A model generated the notes under the pieces. The model made no database searches, had not been told where the DNA came from, and worked only from the letters and a program-made list of their open reading frames with translations. Source: Streptomyces sp. SN-593 (GTDB taxonomy: Bacteria; Actinomycetota; Actinomycetes; Streptomycetales; Streptomycetaceae). From it: a stretch of DNA of 64,000 nt. Position 1 is the first letter of the stretch. Each line of letters opens with the position of its first letter. Of the stretch, positions 45,356 through 54,837 are shown one piece after another. The stretch is from positions 6,514,001-6,578,000 of the forward strand of contig NZ_AP018365.1 of the NCBI RefSeq assembly GCF_016756395.1, given 5' to 3'. Position numbers and translations under genes: made by a program.

Positions 45356-48322
45356 ATGAGCGAGCAGCCGTACCCCGTCCACTGGGAGGCCGACGTCGTG
45401 CTGCGCGACGGCGGCATCGCCCGGATCCGGCCGATCGGCCCGGAGGACGCCGGACGGCTGGTGGACTTCTACGAGCAGGTCTCCGACGAGTCGAAGTACT
45501 ACCGGTTCTTCGCGCCCTACCCGCGCCTGTCCGACCGGGACGTGCACCGCTTCACCCACCACGACTACGACGACCGGGTCGGCCTCGCGGCCACCGTCGG
45601 GGGCGAGTTCATCGCCACCGTCCGCTACGACCGCACCGACGAGTACGGGCGGGCGGTGTCGGGGCCGGCGGGCACCCGCGCCGAGGTCGCCTTCCTCGTC
45701 CAGGACGCGCACCAGGGCCGCGGCGTCGCCTCCGCGCTGCTCGAACACATCGCGGCCGTCGCCCGCGAGCGCGGCATCCTGCACTTCACCGCCGAAGTCC
45801 TGCCCGCCAACCGCAAGATGGTCAAGGTCTTCACCGACGCCGGCTACACCCAGCAGCGCAGCTTCACCGACGGCGTCGTCCACCTCGACCTCGACCTCGA
45901 ACCCACCGACGAGTCCGTGCGTGTGATGCGCGCCCGCGAACACCGCGCCGAGGCGCGCTCCGTCCAGCGGCTGCTGCGCCCGGAGTCCGTCGCGGTGGTC
46001 GGCACCGGCCGCCGGCCCGGCGGCCTCGGCCGCACGCTGCTGCGCAACATCGCCGCCGGCGGCTTCACCGGCCGCCTCTACGCGGTCAACCACGCCTTCC
46101 CCGCCGGCGGCACCGACCTCGGCGGCGTGCCCGGCCACCGCTCGGTCCGGGAGATCGCGGAAAGCGGCGCGAGCGTCGATCTCGCGGTGGTGGCGGTGCC
46201 CGCCGAACGGGTGCCCGAGGCCGTCGCCGACTGCGGCGCCGCCGGGGTGCGCGGCCTCGTCGTGGTCAGTGCCGGCTACTCCGAGGCCGGCCCCGAGGGC
46301 CGGGCCCGCCAGCGCGAACTGGTCCGGCAGGCCCGCTCCCACGGCATGCGGGTGATCGGCCCGAACGCGTTCGGGGTCCTCAACACCGCGCCCGACGCCC
46401 GGCTGAACGCGTCGCTGTCCCCCGACATGCCGCGCCGCGGCCGGCTCGGCCTGTTCACCCAGTCCGGCTCCATCGGCATCGCCCTGCTCTCCGGGCTGCA
46501 CCGCCGGGGCCTGGGCCCGTCCACCTTCGTGTCGGCGGGCAACCGGGCGGACGTCTCCGGCAACGACCTGCTCCAGTTCTGGCAGGACGACCCGGACACC
46601 GGCGCGGTGCTGATGTACCTGGAGTCCTTCGGCAACCCCCGCAAGTTCACCCGGCTCGCCCGCCGCACGGCGGCCGAGAAGCCCGTCGTGGTGGTGAAGG
46701 GCGCCCTGCACTCCGGCGCGGTGCCCCCCGGCCACGAGGTGCCCGTCACCCGCATCCCCGACTCCACGGTGTCCGCGCTCTTCCGGCAGGCCGGGGTGAT
46801 GCGGGTCGACACCGTCACGGAACTGCTCGACGCCGGGTTGTTCCTCGCCCTCCAGCCGCTGCCCGCCGGCAACCGCGTCGCCATCCTCGGCAACTCCGAG
46901 TCCCTGGGCCTGCTCACCTACGACTCGGCGCTCACCGCGGGGCTGCGCCCCGCCGCGCCGGTCGACCTCACCACCACCGCCGGCCCGGACGACTTCGCGG
47001 CCGCCCTCACCACCGCGCTGGCCGACCCCGGCAGCGACGCGGTGGTGGTCACGGCCATCCCCAGGGTCGGCACCGACCTGCTCACCGCCGACCCGAGCGA
47101 CCCGGGCGACGCGGCCGCCCCCGCCGTCCCGTCCGACCCCGAGGCCGGCGACGACCCCGCCCTCGCCGCCGCCCTGCGGGCCGCCGCCGCCGGCGCGGAC
47201 AAGCCCGTGGTGGTGGTCCACCTCGCCCTCGACGCCATGGCCGACCGGCTCGGCGCGCCCGTACCGGAACCCGGGGAGGACAGGGCACCGACGCGCGGAC
47301 CCGGGGAGGCCGGGCCGCCACCGCCCGGGCCGGGCACGTCCGGGCCGGGCACGTCCGGGCCGCCGCCCGTGCCCGACGGGTCCGCGGCGCCCGTGCCCGA
47401 TGCGGCCGGCACACCCGCCGCCCGTGTCCCCGCCGCCCGCGCCGCCGAGGCCCGTATCCCCGCCTACCGCGCGCCGGACCGCGCGGTCGGCTCGCTCGCC
47501 GAGGCCACCGCCTACGCCGCGTGGCGCGCGAGCGTCGCGGAACCCGGCCGGGTCCCGGACCTGGACGGGATCGACGAGGCCGGCGCGACCGAGGACGTGC
47601 GCCGGCTGCTGCCGCCGGGAACACCGCCCGGCGAGGGCGTCACCCTCACCGAGGCCGACACCGCGGCCCTGCTCGGCCGCTACGGCGTCCAGGTCCGCCT
47701 GGCCCGGCCCGCGCCCGACCCGGACGCCGCCGCCCGGGCCGCCGCCGCGCTCGGCTACCCGGTGGCGCTGAAGACCACCGCGCCCCACCTGCGCCACCGC
47801 GCCGACCTCGGCGGCGTGCGGCTCGACCTCGCCGACGAGGACGACCTGCGGCGGGCCTACGGCGAGCTGACCGCGCGGCTCGGCGGGCCCGCCGAACTGC
47901 GCCCGGTGGTCCAGGCGATGGCCCCGCGCGGGGTGGACACGGTGGTGCGGGCCGGGGTGGACCCGGCGGCGGGCGCGGTGCTCTCCTTCGGGCTGGCCGG
48001 CGCGCCCTCCGAACTCCTCGGCGACATAGCGCACCGGCTCGTCCCGGCCACGGACCGCGACGCCGCGGAGCTGGTGCGCTCCCTCAAGTCCGCGCCGATG
48101 CTCTTCGGCTGGCGCGGCGCCGAGCCGGTCGACACCGCCGCGCTGGAGGAACTGCTGCTGCGGGTGTCGATGCTCGCCGACGACCTTCCGGAGGTGGTCG
48201 CCGTCGACCTGGAGCCCGTGGTGGTCGCGCCGCGCGGTCTGAGCGTGCTCGGCGCGCGGGTCCGGCTGGCCACCCCGCCGGCCCGCACCGACCTGGGCCC
48301 GCGCGCGCTGACGACGTACTGA
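45356..48322 (+). CDS. Pat-type protein: GNAT acetyltransferase fused to NDP-forming acyl-CoA synthetase-like domains
   Basis: 988 residues from ATG 45356. Residues 1-185 are a GNAT domain with acetyl-CoA loop [16 protein letters not shown] (about 112-130). Residues 205-630 are CoA-binding and ligase-like domains ([35 protein letters not shown]). A Pro/Gly/Ala linker with PGTSG repeats (about 640-735) leads to an ATP-grasp domain (763-988). The SHTGA catalytic-histidine motif of true ADP-forming synthetases is absent ([20 protein letters not shown] instead), so this part is probably a regulatory sensor. Salmonella Pat has the domains in the opposite order. Likely acetylates lysines of metabolic enzymes. 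Confidence 0.9.
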   Translation: MSEQPYPVHWEADVVLRDGGIARIRPIGPEDAGRLVDFYEQVSDESKYYRFFAPYPRLSDRDVHRFTHHDYDDRVGLAATVGGEFIATVRYDRTDEYGRAVSGPAGTRAEVAFLVQDAHQGRGVASALLEHIAAVARERGILHFTAEVLPANRKMVKVFTDAGYTQQRSFTDGVVHLDLDLEPTDESVRVMRAREHRAEARSVQRLLRPESVAVVGTGRRPGGLGRTLLRNIAAGGFTGRLYAVNHAFPAGGTDLGGVPGHRSVREIAESGASVDLAVVAVPAERVPEAVADCGAAGVRGLVVVSAGYSEAGPEGRARQRELVRQARSHGMRVIGPNAFGVLNTAPDARLNASLSPDMPRRGRLGLFTQSGSIGIALLSGLHRRGLGPSTFVSAGNRADVSGNDLLQFWQDDPDTGAVLMYLESFGNPRKFTRLARRTAAEKPVVVVKGALHSGAVPPGHEVPVTRIPDSTVSALFRQAGVMRVDTVTELLDAGLFLALQPLPAGNRVAILGNSESLGLLTYDSALTAGLRPAAPVDLTTTAGPDDFAAALTTALADPGSDAVVVTAIPRVGTDLLTADPSDPGDAAAPAVPSDPEAGDDPALAAALRAAAAGADKPVVVVHLALDAMADRLGAPVPEPGEDRAPTRGPGEAGPPPPGPGTSGPGTSGPPPVPDGSAAPVPDAAGTPAARVPAARAAEARIPAYRAPDRAVGSLAEATAYAAWRASVAEPGRVPDLDGIDEAGATEDVRRLLPPGTPPGEGVTLTEADTAALLGRYGVQVRLARPAPDPDAAARAAAALGYPVALKTTAPHLRHRADLGGVRLDLADEDDLRRAYGELTARLGGPAELRPVVQAMAPRGVDTVVRAGVDPAAGAVLSFGLAGAPSELLGDIAHRLVPATDRDAAELVRSLKSAPMLFGWRGAEPVDTAALEELLLRVSMLADDLPEVVAVDLEPVVVAPRGLSVLGARVRLATPPARTDLGPRALTTY

Positions 48323-48339
48323 AGGCCCTGGAGCGCGCA

Positions 48340-48345
48340 TAGGAT
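48340..48345 (+). promoter_or_regulatory. -10-like TAGGAT before the DUF5998 gene
   Basis: TAGGAT, then 7 nt, then ATG 48353. The ATG at 48344 overlaps the hexamer and is therefore less likely to be the start. Confidence 0.6.
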
Positions 48346-48352
48346 GGACCTC

Positions 48353-48955
48353 ATGGCGAAGACCGGTACGACGACGCAGGGACTGCGCACGGCCATCGAG
48401 CGCAGCGGCTACTACCCGGCCCTGGTGGCCGAGGCCGTCGAGGCGGCCGTGGGCCGCGAGCCGGTCACGTCGTACCTGGTCCACCAGGAGACCACCTTCG
48501 ACGCCAACGAGGTGCGGCGGCACGTGACGGTGCTGGTGCTCACCGGCAGCCGGTTCATCGTCAGCCACACCGACGAGCAGGCGGCCGACGACACCTCGCC
48601 GAGCCCGTACGCGACCACGTCGACCGAATCGGTGAAGATCGGCCGGATCTCCTCGGTGGTGGTCAGCCGGGTGGTGGCCAACCCCGAGTCCTACACGCCG
48701 GGCACCGCCGGCACTCCGGGCACCCTGCCGCGCGAGGTCGTGCTCACCATCGGATGGGGCGCCGTCTCCCGGATCGACCTGGAACCGGCCGCCTGCGGGG
48801 ACCCCAACTGCGAGGCCGACCACGGGTACACCGGCTCCTCGACCGTCGACGACCTCTCGCTGCGGGTCAGCGAGGCCGGCGACGGCCCCGACACCGTCCG
48901 GCAGGCCCTCGCCTTCGCGCAGGCCCTCTCCGAGGCGACAGCGGCCACGGACTGA
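48353..48955 (+). CDS. DUF5998 family protein
   Basis: 200 residues. Mixed alpha-beta sequence with LRTAIERSGYYPALVAEAVE at the N-terminus, VLVLTGSRFIVSHTDEQ in the middle and a CGDPNCEADHGY segment with two cysteines and a histidine near residue 145 that might bind metal. Function is unknown. Its stop overlaps the next start as TGATG, so it is coupled to the phosphodiesterase-like gene. Confidence 0.82.
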   Translation: MAKTGTTTQGLRTAIERSGYYPALVAEAVEAAVGREPVTSYLVHQETTFDANEVRRHVTVLVLTGSRFIVSHTDEQAADDTSPSPYATTSTESVKIGRISSVVVSRVVANPESYTPGTAGTPGTLPREVVLTIGWGAVSRIDLEPAACGDPNCEADHGYTGSSTVDDLSLRVSEAGDGPDTVRQALAFAQALSEATAATD

Positions 48956-50148
48956 TGGGCGGACCGCTTCCCGACGCCTACGACCCCGAGCCGCTCGACC
49001 TGCGCACCGCACCGGTCCCCGCCTACGGCACCGGTGCGCTGTGCGACGTGATCCCGGCCGCGGTCGCCGGGTTCGACGTCCCCGGCATGCCCCGCACCGG
49101 CCTGGTCCTCGAACCGGCCGACCGGGTCTGCGTGTTCCTGGTGGACGGGCTCGGCTGGGAGCTGATCCTGCGCCATCCCGAGGAGGCGCCCTTCCTCACG
49201 TCGCTGCTGGGCACCTCCACCGGCGGCAGCGGACGCCCGCTCACCGCCGGCTTCCCGTCCACCACCGCGACCTCGCTCGCCTCCGTGGGCACCGGCCTGG
49301 CGCCGGGCGCGCACGGCCTGGCCGGGTACACGACGCTCAACCCCGGCACCGGCGAGCTGATGAACCAGTTGCGCTGGCAGCCGTGGACCGCGCCGCACAC
49401 CTGGCAGCCGCACCCGACGGTCTTCCGGCTCGCCGACGCCGCCGGGATCGCCACCTGCCAGGTCTCCTCACCGACCTTCGCCCAGACCCCGCTGACCAAG
49501 GTCGCGCTGTCCGGCGGCGCCTTCCACGGGCGGCTGTCCGGCGAGGACCGGATGGACCTGGCCGCCGACCGGCTCGCGGCCGCCGACCGCGCGCTGGTCT
49601 ACACGTACTACAGCGAGCTGGACGCCATGGGCCACCGGCACGGCGTCGACTCCGACGCATGGCGCGGGCAGTTGGCGATGGTCGACCGGCTGGCGCAGCG
49701 CCTCGCCGAGCAACTGCCGCCGCGCAGCGCCCTGTACGTCACCGCGGACCACGGCATGATCGACGTCCCGTTCGACGAGGAGTCGAGGATCGACTTCGAC
49801 GAGGACTGGGAACTGCGCGCGGGGGTCGCGGTGCTGGGCGGCGAGGGCCGGGCCCGGCACGTGTACGCGGTGCCCGGAGCCGCGGCCGACGTGCTCGCGG
49901 TGTGGCGCGAGGTGCTCGGCGACAGGATGTGGGTGGCCGGCCGCGCGGAGGCGGTGGCCGCCGGCTGGTTCGGGCCGGACTGCGAGCCACGGGTGCTGGG
50001 GCGGATCGGCGACGTGGTGGCCGCGGCCCGGGACGACGTGGCGATCGTGGCGGGCCGCACCGAGCCGGGGGAGTCGAGGATGGTCGGGCTGCACGGCTCC
50101 ATGACCCCCGTCGAGCAACTGGTCCCGCTGCTCGAAGTACGCTCCTGA
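48955..50148 (+). CDS. Alkaline phosphatase superfamily protein, nucleotide pyrophosphatase-like
   Basis: 397 residues, ATG overlapping the previous stop. Metal ligands and nucleophile of the family are visible: FLVDGLGWE (first Asp, about residue 62), TAGFPSTTATSLASVGTG (nucleophilic Thr), TYYSELDAMGHRHG (Asp and His, about residue 220) and YVTADHGMIDVP (Asp-His). Such enzymes hydrolyse phosphodiester or pyrophosphate bonds. No signal peptide, so cytoplasmic. Confidence 0.92.
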   Translation: MGGPLPDAYDPEPLDLRTAPVPAYGTGALCDVIPAAVAGFDVPGMPRTGLVLEPADRVCVFLVDGLGWELILRHPEEAPFLTSLLGTSTGGSGRPLTAGFPSTTATSLASVGTGLAPGAHGLAGYTTLNPGTGELMNQLRWQPWTAPHTWQPHPTVFRLADAAGIATCQVSSPTFAQTPLTKVALSGGAFHGRLSGEDRMDLAADRLAAADRALVYTYYSELDAMGHRHGVDSDAWRGQLAMVDRLAQRLAEQLPPRSALYVTADHGMIDVPFDEESRIDFDEDWELRAGVAVLGGEGRARHVYAVPGAAADVLAVWREVLGDRMWVAGRAEAVAAGWFGPDCEPRVLGRIGDVVAAARDDVAIVAGRTEPGESRMVGLHGSMTPVEQLVPLLEVRS

Positions 50149-50275
50149 GGCTGCCCGCCGTCCGCTGCCCGTCCGCGTGCCCGTCGCTCTCCCCTCGTCC
50201 TCCCACCTGCCGCCCGCGCTCCGTCCGGCCGCCCTCCGTCCACCGCCGCCCCTCCGAAAGGCCGTCGTCCTTCCC

Positions 50276-50926
50276 ATGTCCGAGCTGGTCTTCTTCTCCG
50301 GAACGATGGACTGCGGCAAGAGCACCCTCGCGTTGCAGATCATCCACAACCGCACCGCCCGCGGCCTCCAGGCGGTGATCTTCACCCGGGACGACCGCGC
50401 CGGGCAGGGCAAGCTCTCCTCCCGGCTCGGCCTGGTCACCGACGCCGTCGAGGTGGCCGACGACATGGACCTGTACGGCCACCTGATCGGGGTGATCAGC
50501 CGCGGCGGCCGGGTGGACTACGTCGTGGTCGACGAGGCACAGTTCCTCGCCCCGGTGCAGATCGACCAGCTCGCCCGGGTGGTGGACGAACTCGACCTGG
50601 ACGTCTACGCGTTCGGTATCACCACCGACTTCCGCACCCGGCTCTTCCCGGGCTCGCAGCGGCTGATGGAGCTGGCCGACCGGATCGAGGCGCTCCAGGT
50701 CGAGGCCCTGTGCTGGTGCGGTGCCCGCGCCACCCACAACGCCCGCACCATAGGCGGCGTCATGGTCGTCGAGGGCGCCCAGGTGGTGATCGGCGACGTG
50801 GACCGCGCCGCGGAGGTCGGCTACGAGGTACTGTGCCGCCGCCACCACCGGCGCCGCATGACGAGCGCGTCCGCCGCCGTGGGCTCCCTCTCGCCGGACG
50901 TGCTGCCGGTCAACAACCACGGTTGA
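50276..50926 (+). CDS. tdk: Thymidine kinase
   Basis: 216 residues from ATG 50276, with GAAAGG upstream. Type II thymidine kinase: P-loop GTMDCGKST at about residue 9, DEAQF in VVVDEAQFLAP near 84, AFGITTDFRT near 105, and a zinc site with LCWCGARA and CRRHH near the C-terminus. It salvages thymidine by phosphorylating it to dTMP. The preceding 127 bp is pyrimidine-rich and shows no other gene. Confidence 0.96.
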   Translation: MSELVFFSGTMDCGKSTLALQIIHNRTARGLQAVIFTRDDRAGQGKLSSRLGLVTDAVEVADDMDLYGHLIGVISRGGRVDYVVVDEAQFLAPVQIDQLARVVDELDLDVYAFGITTDFRTRLFPGSQRLMELADRIEALQVEALCWCGARATHNARTIGGVMVVEGAQVVIGDVDRAAEVGYEVLCRRHHRRRMTSASAAVGSLSPDVLPVNNHG

Positions 50927-51031
50927 CCCGCCGGTCGGCCTTACCGGGCCCGGCGGCCCTCCCGCCCCGGTGCCGCTGCTGCCCGCGATCGCGTGGGGGT
51001 GGGGTGCGCCCGCGCCGCGCGGACCACGACC

Positions 51032-51037
51032 CACAAT
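51032..51037 (+). promoter_or_regulatory. -10-like CACAAT before the sulfurtransferase gene
   Basis: CACAAT lies 6 nt before ATG 51044; weaker than the TAnnnT cases. Confidence 0.4.
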
Positions 51038-51043
51038 GGGGGC

Positions 51044-51871
51044 ATGGAACCCATCATCACCGCGGCCGAACTGGCCGCGGCGCCCGCCTCCACCGCCGTG
51101 CTCGACGTCCGCTACGCGATGGGCGGGCCGTCCGGGCACGGCGAGTACGCGGCGGGCCACATCCCCGGCGCCCGCTACGTGGACCTGGACACCGCGCTCG
51201 CCGGGGCGCCCGGCCCGCGCGGACGCCACCCGCTGCCCGACACCGGGGTGTTCGGCGCCGCGATGCGCGCGGCCGGGGTCGGCGCGCAGACCGACGTGGT
51301 GCTCTACGACGACTGGAACGGCTGGGGTCCGGCCCGCGCGTGGTGGCTGCTGCGCTGGGCGGGACACGAGCGGGTCCGGGTGCTGGACGGCGGCCTGGCG
51401 GCGTGGAAGGCCGCGGGGCTGCCGCTGAGCACCGCGGAACCCGCGCCGGGGGACGGGGACTTCGTGCCGCGGCCCGGTGCCCTGCCGGTGCTCGACGCGG
51501 CCGGTGCGGCCGCACTCGCCCGCCGCGGGCTGCTGCTGGACGCACGGGCGGGAGAGCGGTACCGCGGCGAGACCGAGCCGATCGACCCGGTCGCCGGCCA
51601 CATCCCGGGCGCGGTGAGCGCCCCCACGACGGAGAACGTCACCTCGGACGGGCTCTTCCGCGCCCCCGCCGAACTCGCCGCGCGGTTCGGCGCCCTGGGC
51701 GCGACGCCCGGCGCCGAGGTGGGCGTCTACTGCGGCTCCGGCGTGTCCGCGACGCACGAGATCCTCGCGCTCGCCGTCGCGGGCGTCCCGGCGGCGCTGT
51801 ACGTCGGCTCCTGGAGCGAGTGGGGCGCCGACCCCTCCCGTCCGGTGGCCACGGGCGCGCAGCCGGGCTGA
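51044..51871 (+). CDS. Sulfurtransferase with two rhodanese domains
   Basis: 275 residues. The N-terminal rhodanese repeat has VVLYDDWNGWGPARAWW with aspartate at the active-site position, so it is structural. The C-terminal repeat has the active loop YCGSGVSA with Cys230, the form found in 3-mercaptopyruvate and thiosulfate sulfurtransferases. GAVSAPTTENVTSDGLF precedes it. Transfers sulfane sulfur to an acceptor thiol or cyanide; physiological partner unknown. Confidence 0.94.
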   Translation: MEPIITAAELAAAPASTAVLDVRYAMGGPSGHGEYAAGHIPGARYVDLDTALAGAPGPRGRHPLPDTGVFGAAMRAAGVGAQTDVVLYDDWNGWGPARAWWLLRWAGHERVRVLDGGLAAWKAAGLPLSTAEPAPGDGDFVPRPGALPVLDAAGAAALARRGLLLDARAGERYRGETEPIDPVAGHIPGAVSAPTTENVTSDGLFRAPAELAARFGALGATPGAEVGVYCGSGVSATHEILALAVAGVPAALYVGSWSEWGADPSRPVATGAQPG

Positions 51872-51890
51872 CCCCCCGCAGGGCGCACGC

Positions 51891-51924
51891 GTAAGGGGCA
51901 ACCACCAAGGTGGCTGCCCCTTAC
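51891..51924. terminator. Hairpin between sulfurtransferase gene and sepH
   Basis: GTAAGGGGCA pairs with TGCCCCTTAC, then one mismatch and CCACC/GGTGG. It serves two convergent genes. Confidence 0.85.
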
Positions 51925-52029
51925 GGCCGTCGGCTCCCGGTCGGTGTCCCGATGCCCGCTGCGAAGCCGGTTCACTCCTCCCGGCGCGCAGTAATCCTGC
52001 TGCGCTGATCCTGCTGCCTGCTGCCTGCG

Positions 52030-53076
52030 CTACTCCTGCTTCTTGCGGCGGCTGCCGAAGACGATCTCGTCCCAGCTCGGCACCGTGGCCCGCCGCCCCG
52101 GGCGGACGCCGTCCGCCTCGGCCTGGCGGTCGGTGGTGCCCTTCAGACGGTCGCGGTGGCCCGCCACGGCGCGCGGCATCAGGACGTCGGCATAGGCGGA
52201 GCCCGCGCCGGCGCTGGCCGCGGGAGCGGCCTCCTCCGGCTCCTCCTCCTGTGCCTCCTCCGCCGGGGCGGAGTCCGGCGGAACCGGGGGAGCGGGCACG
52301 ACCATGTCGCCACGGAAGCTCGGTACCGCCTCGAGCAGGCTGGTGAGCGAGTCGCGCTCCTCCGACTGCTCCTCGGCGCGCGCCTCGCGGTCGGCCCGGT
52401 CGGTGCGGTCCGGTCGCTCGCCGCCGGGGCGGTCCAGCGGCCGGTCCCGGGGCAGCCGGGCGATCCGGGGCACGAACGGGAAGCTCGGCTCCTGGCCCTG
52501 GGTCTGAGCGGTCTCGCCGATCAGCGCGCGCGCCTCGTCGTCCACCGCCTGCACCAGGCGGCGCGGCGGGTCGTACGTCCAGCACGCCGAGTGCGGTTCG
52601 CCGGCGACCTGGTAGACCAGCAGGACCTCCCAGGTGCCGTCGTCGCGGCGCCAGGAGTCCCACAGCACGGTGTCCTTCTCCGCGCCCCGCAGCAGCAGGC
52701 GTTCGGCGACCGCCTCGCCCAACTGCGGCCCGGTGGTCTCGCCCTGGCGGCGGACCGGGGTCTTCCTGGCCCGCTCGGCCATGAAGGCCCGCTCGGCCAG
52801 CACCGGCCCCTCGAACCGCCGCACCCGCTCCACCGGGATGCCGCCGAGCTGGGCGACCTCCTCGGCCGAGGCGCCGGCCCGTATCCGCGCCTGGATGTCC
52901 CGGGGCCGCAGATGGCTCTCGACCTCGATCTCGATCTGGCCGAGCCGGGCCCGGTCGTTGCGCACGGCGGCGCGCAGCCGCTCGTCGATCGGGAGGGTGT
53001 ACTCCGTGCTGTCGGCAGCCTTGAGCACCAGTCGGGTGCCGTCGTTGCTGACGGCCACGACCCGCAGTTCGGGCAC
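52030..53076 (-). CDS. sepH: Cell division protein SepH (DUF3071)
   Basis: 348 residues from GTG 53076, with GGGAGG upstream. The N-terminal DUF3071 domain (PELRVVAVSNDGTRLVLKAA) contains a helix-turn-helix-like segment, LRPRDIQARIRAGASAEEVA. A long Glu/Pro/Ala/Arg linker leads to a short conserved C-terminal motif, VPSWDEIVFGSRRKKQE. SepH is known in Streptomyces to bind FtsZ and stimulate filament assembly through these two ends. The upstream region has two spaced inverted repeats. Confidence 0.95.
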   Translation of the reverse strand: MPELRVVAVSNDGTRLVLKAADSTEYTLPIDERLRAAVRNDRARLGQIEIEVESHLRPRDIQARIRAGASAEEVAQLGGIPVERVRRFEGPVLAERAFMAERARKTPVRRQGETTGPQLGEAVAERLLLRGAEKDTVLWDSWRRDDGTWEVLLVYQVAGEPHSACWTYDPPRRLVQAVDDEARALIGETAQTQGQEPSFPFVPRIARLPRDRPLDRPGGERPDRTDRADREARAEEQSEERDSLTSLLEAVPSFRGDMVVPAPPVPPDSAPAEEAQEEEPEEAAPAASAGAGSAYADVLMPRAVAGHRDRLKGTTDRQAEADGVRPGRRATVPSWDEIVFGSRRKKQE

Positions 53077-53478
53077 GGTTACCTCCCGGGTGGTGCCTGC
53101 CGACGTCACGTGCGTCGCTGCTCCCGTTGAACGAGTGTGGCCTGCCCGGGTGCAGCGTGCCACAACCTTGCGGAGTTGCCCGGCGTGTCGGGACCAGACG
53201 GTGACACGCCGTTATGGGACGGTGGTCGGTCGGCCACCCTGTGTGACCGACTGTGGCACCCCGGGACGAGCGCCCCCGACTCCCCTCCACGCGTCCTTGG
53301 CGACCGGCCGGGCACCGGAAGCCAGGATTCGTCACGGTACTCCATTCGGGCCACCAGGGGGCGGCTGCCGCGCCGTCCAATGTCGTGCGGAGGGCGGGAG
53401 TTGGGTGACCCGGCTCACACCGGAGTGCGTCATTGATCACCCAAAAGGGTTCTTACGCGGCGAAGTCGCCGTCACCCG
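53077..53478. other. Region between lactone oxidase gene and sepH
   Basis: 402 bp. It contains two inverted repeats with identical 13-nt spacers (53182-53210 and 53225-53251). An open frame of 99 codons on the + strand (53137-53436) has no ribosome site or family likeness and is probably spurious. Confidence 0.5.
53182..53251. repeat. Pair of inverted repeats upstream of sepH
   Basis: GGCGTGTC-N13-GACACGCC (53182-53210) and GTCGGTC-N13-GACCGAC (53225-53251). Arms are perfect (8 and 7 bp), and both end in GTC/GAC. Confidence 0.7.
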
Positions 53479-54837
53479 TCACGTGCGGGCACCCAGCACC
53501 CGGCGCAGGTAGTCGTTCTCGAACAGCCGCTCGGGGTCGAGCCGGTCGCGCAGCGCGGTGAACTCCTCGAAGCGCGGGTAGGCCGAGCGCAGGTACTCCG
53601 CGTCCCGGGTGTGCATCTTGCCCCAGTGCGGACGGCCGCCCGCCGCGACCATGATCCGCTCGACGGCGGTGAAGTACTCCTGGTAGCGGCTGCCCCGGTA
53701 CATGTGCACCGCGACGTAGGCGCTGTCCCGGCCGGAGGCGGTGGACAGCGCGATGTCGTCGGCCGGAGCCACCCGTACCTCCACCGGGAAGCTGATCCGC
53801 AGGTCGGACCGCTCCACCATGGACTTCAACTCCCGCAGAACCGGCACCGCGGCCTCCCGCGGCACCGCGTACTCCATCTCGACGAACCGGACCCGGCGCG
53901 GGCTGGTGAAGACCTTGTAGGGGATGTCGGTGTACGTCCGGGCCGACAGCGCGCGGCTGGAGATCCTCGCGATCCCCGGGATCGCCGCCGGGGCCACCCT
54001 GCCGAGCGCGCAGGCGGCCTGGAAGACGCCGTTGGACAGCAGTTCGTCGTCGATCCAGCCGCGCAGCGCGGGCACGGGGGCGGCCGGGCCCGCGGAGCGG
54101 TTGTTGCGCTTGGTGGTGCAGCCCTCGGTGTGCGGGAACCAGTAGAACTCGAAGTGTTCGTTGTCCGCGACGAGCCGGTCGAACTCCGCCGTCACCCGGT
54201 CGAAGCTCATCGGCTCCTCCCGGGCGGTGAGCAGGAACAGCGGCTCCACCGCGAAGGTGAGGGCGCTGACCACGCCGAGCGCGCCGAGGCCGATCCGGGC
54301 GGCGGCGAACACCTCGGGGTTCCGGTCGGCCGAGCAGTCGAGCACCGACCCGTCGGCGGTGACCAGTTCGAGCGCGGTGATCTGGGCGGCGATCGAGCCG
54401 GAGTCGCGGCCGGTGCCATGGGTACCGGTGCTGGTGGCGCCGGCCACGGTCTGCTCCATGATGTCGCCCATGTTCCGCAGCGACAGCCCGGCGGCGGCCA
54501 GCGCCGCGTTGAGCTGCCGCAGTTGCACCCCCGCCTCCACGGTGACGGTGCCGGCCTCGGGGTCGATCGACCTGATCGCGGACAGCGCCTCGGGCCGCAC
54601 CAGCAGCCCGTCGGTGGCCGCGGCTGCGGTGAAGGAGTGGCCGGAGCCGACCGCCTTCACCCGCAGTCCGTCCGCGGCTGCCTTGCGCACCACCGCGGCG
54701 AGTTCGTCGACCGACGCGGGCGCGGCGACCCGCCCGGGGCGCGCCGAGACGTTACCCGCCCAGTTACGCCACTCCCTCGCCCTCAAGGGTGCCGAGATGC
54801 CGCTGGTGGTCCTGGGTGCTGCTCCGGTCCGCCCCAT
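53479..54837 (-). CDS. FAD-linked oxidase, D-arabinono-1,4-lactone oxidase family
   Basis: 452 residues from ATG 54837, with GGGAGGAG about 10 nt upstream. FAD-binding PCMH domain with VRVKAVGSGHSFT-like segment (VKAVGSGHSFTAAAATDG), NMGDIMEQTVAGATSTGTHG and LGVVSALTFAVEP. The C-terminal ALO domain includes EFYWFPHTEGCTTKRNN and RPHWGKMHT. Members oxidise aldonolactones or alditols. The first 74 bp overlap the end of the MFS gene upstream, so the pair is co-transcribed. Confidence 0.92.
   Translation of the reverse strand: MGRTGAAPRTTSGISAPLRAREWRNWAGNVSARPGRVAAPASVDELAAVVRKAAADGLRVKAVGSGHSFTAAAATDGLLVRPEALSAIRSIDPEAGTVTVEAGVQLRQLNAALAAAGLSLRNMGDIMEQTVAGATSTGTHGTGRDSGSIAAQITALELVTADGSVLDCSADRNPEVFAAARIGLGALGVVSALTFAVEPLFLLTAREEPMSFDRVTAEFDRLVADNEHFEFYWFPHTEGCTTKRNNRSAGPAAPVPALRGWIDDELLSNGVFQAACALGRVAPAAIPGIARISSRALSARTYTDIPYKVFTSPRRVRFVEMEYAVPREAAVPVLRELKSMVERSDLRISFPVEVRVAPADDIALSTASGRDSAYVAVHMYRGSRYQEYFTAVERIMVAAGGRPHWGKMHTRDAEYLRSAYPRFEEFTALRDRLDPERLFENDYLRRVLGART

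Noticed and set aside
44891-49012. Very long minus-strand open frame (over 1300 codons) through the acetyltransferase gene
   Set aside because: It is a GC-rich antisense shadow: only its last 94 codons are the real ptsH. Similar shadows occur opposite nrdJ (9812-12937), DUF4192 (21353-25213), parE (29816-31921) and others; none has family motifs or a ribosome site.
53137-53436. 99-codon open frame between sepH and the lactone oxidase gene
   Set aside because: No ribosome site, odd amino-acid composition, and it overlaps both inverted repeats.
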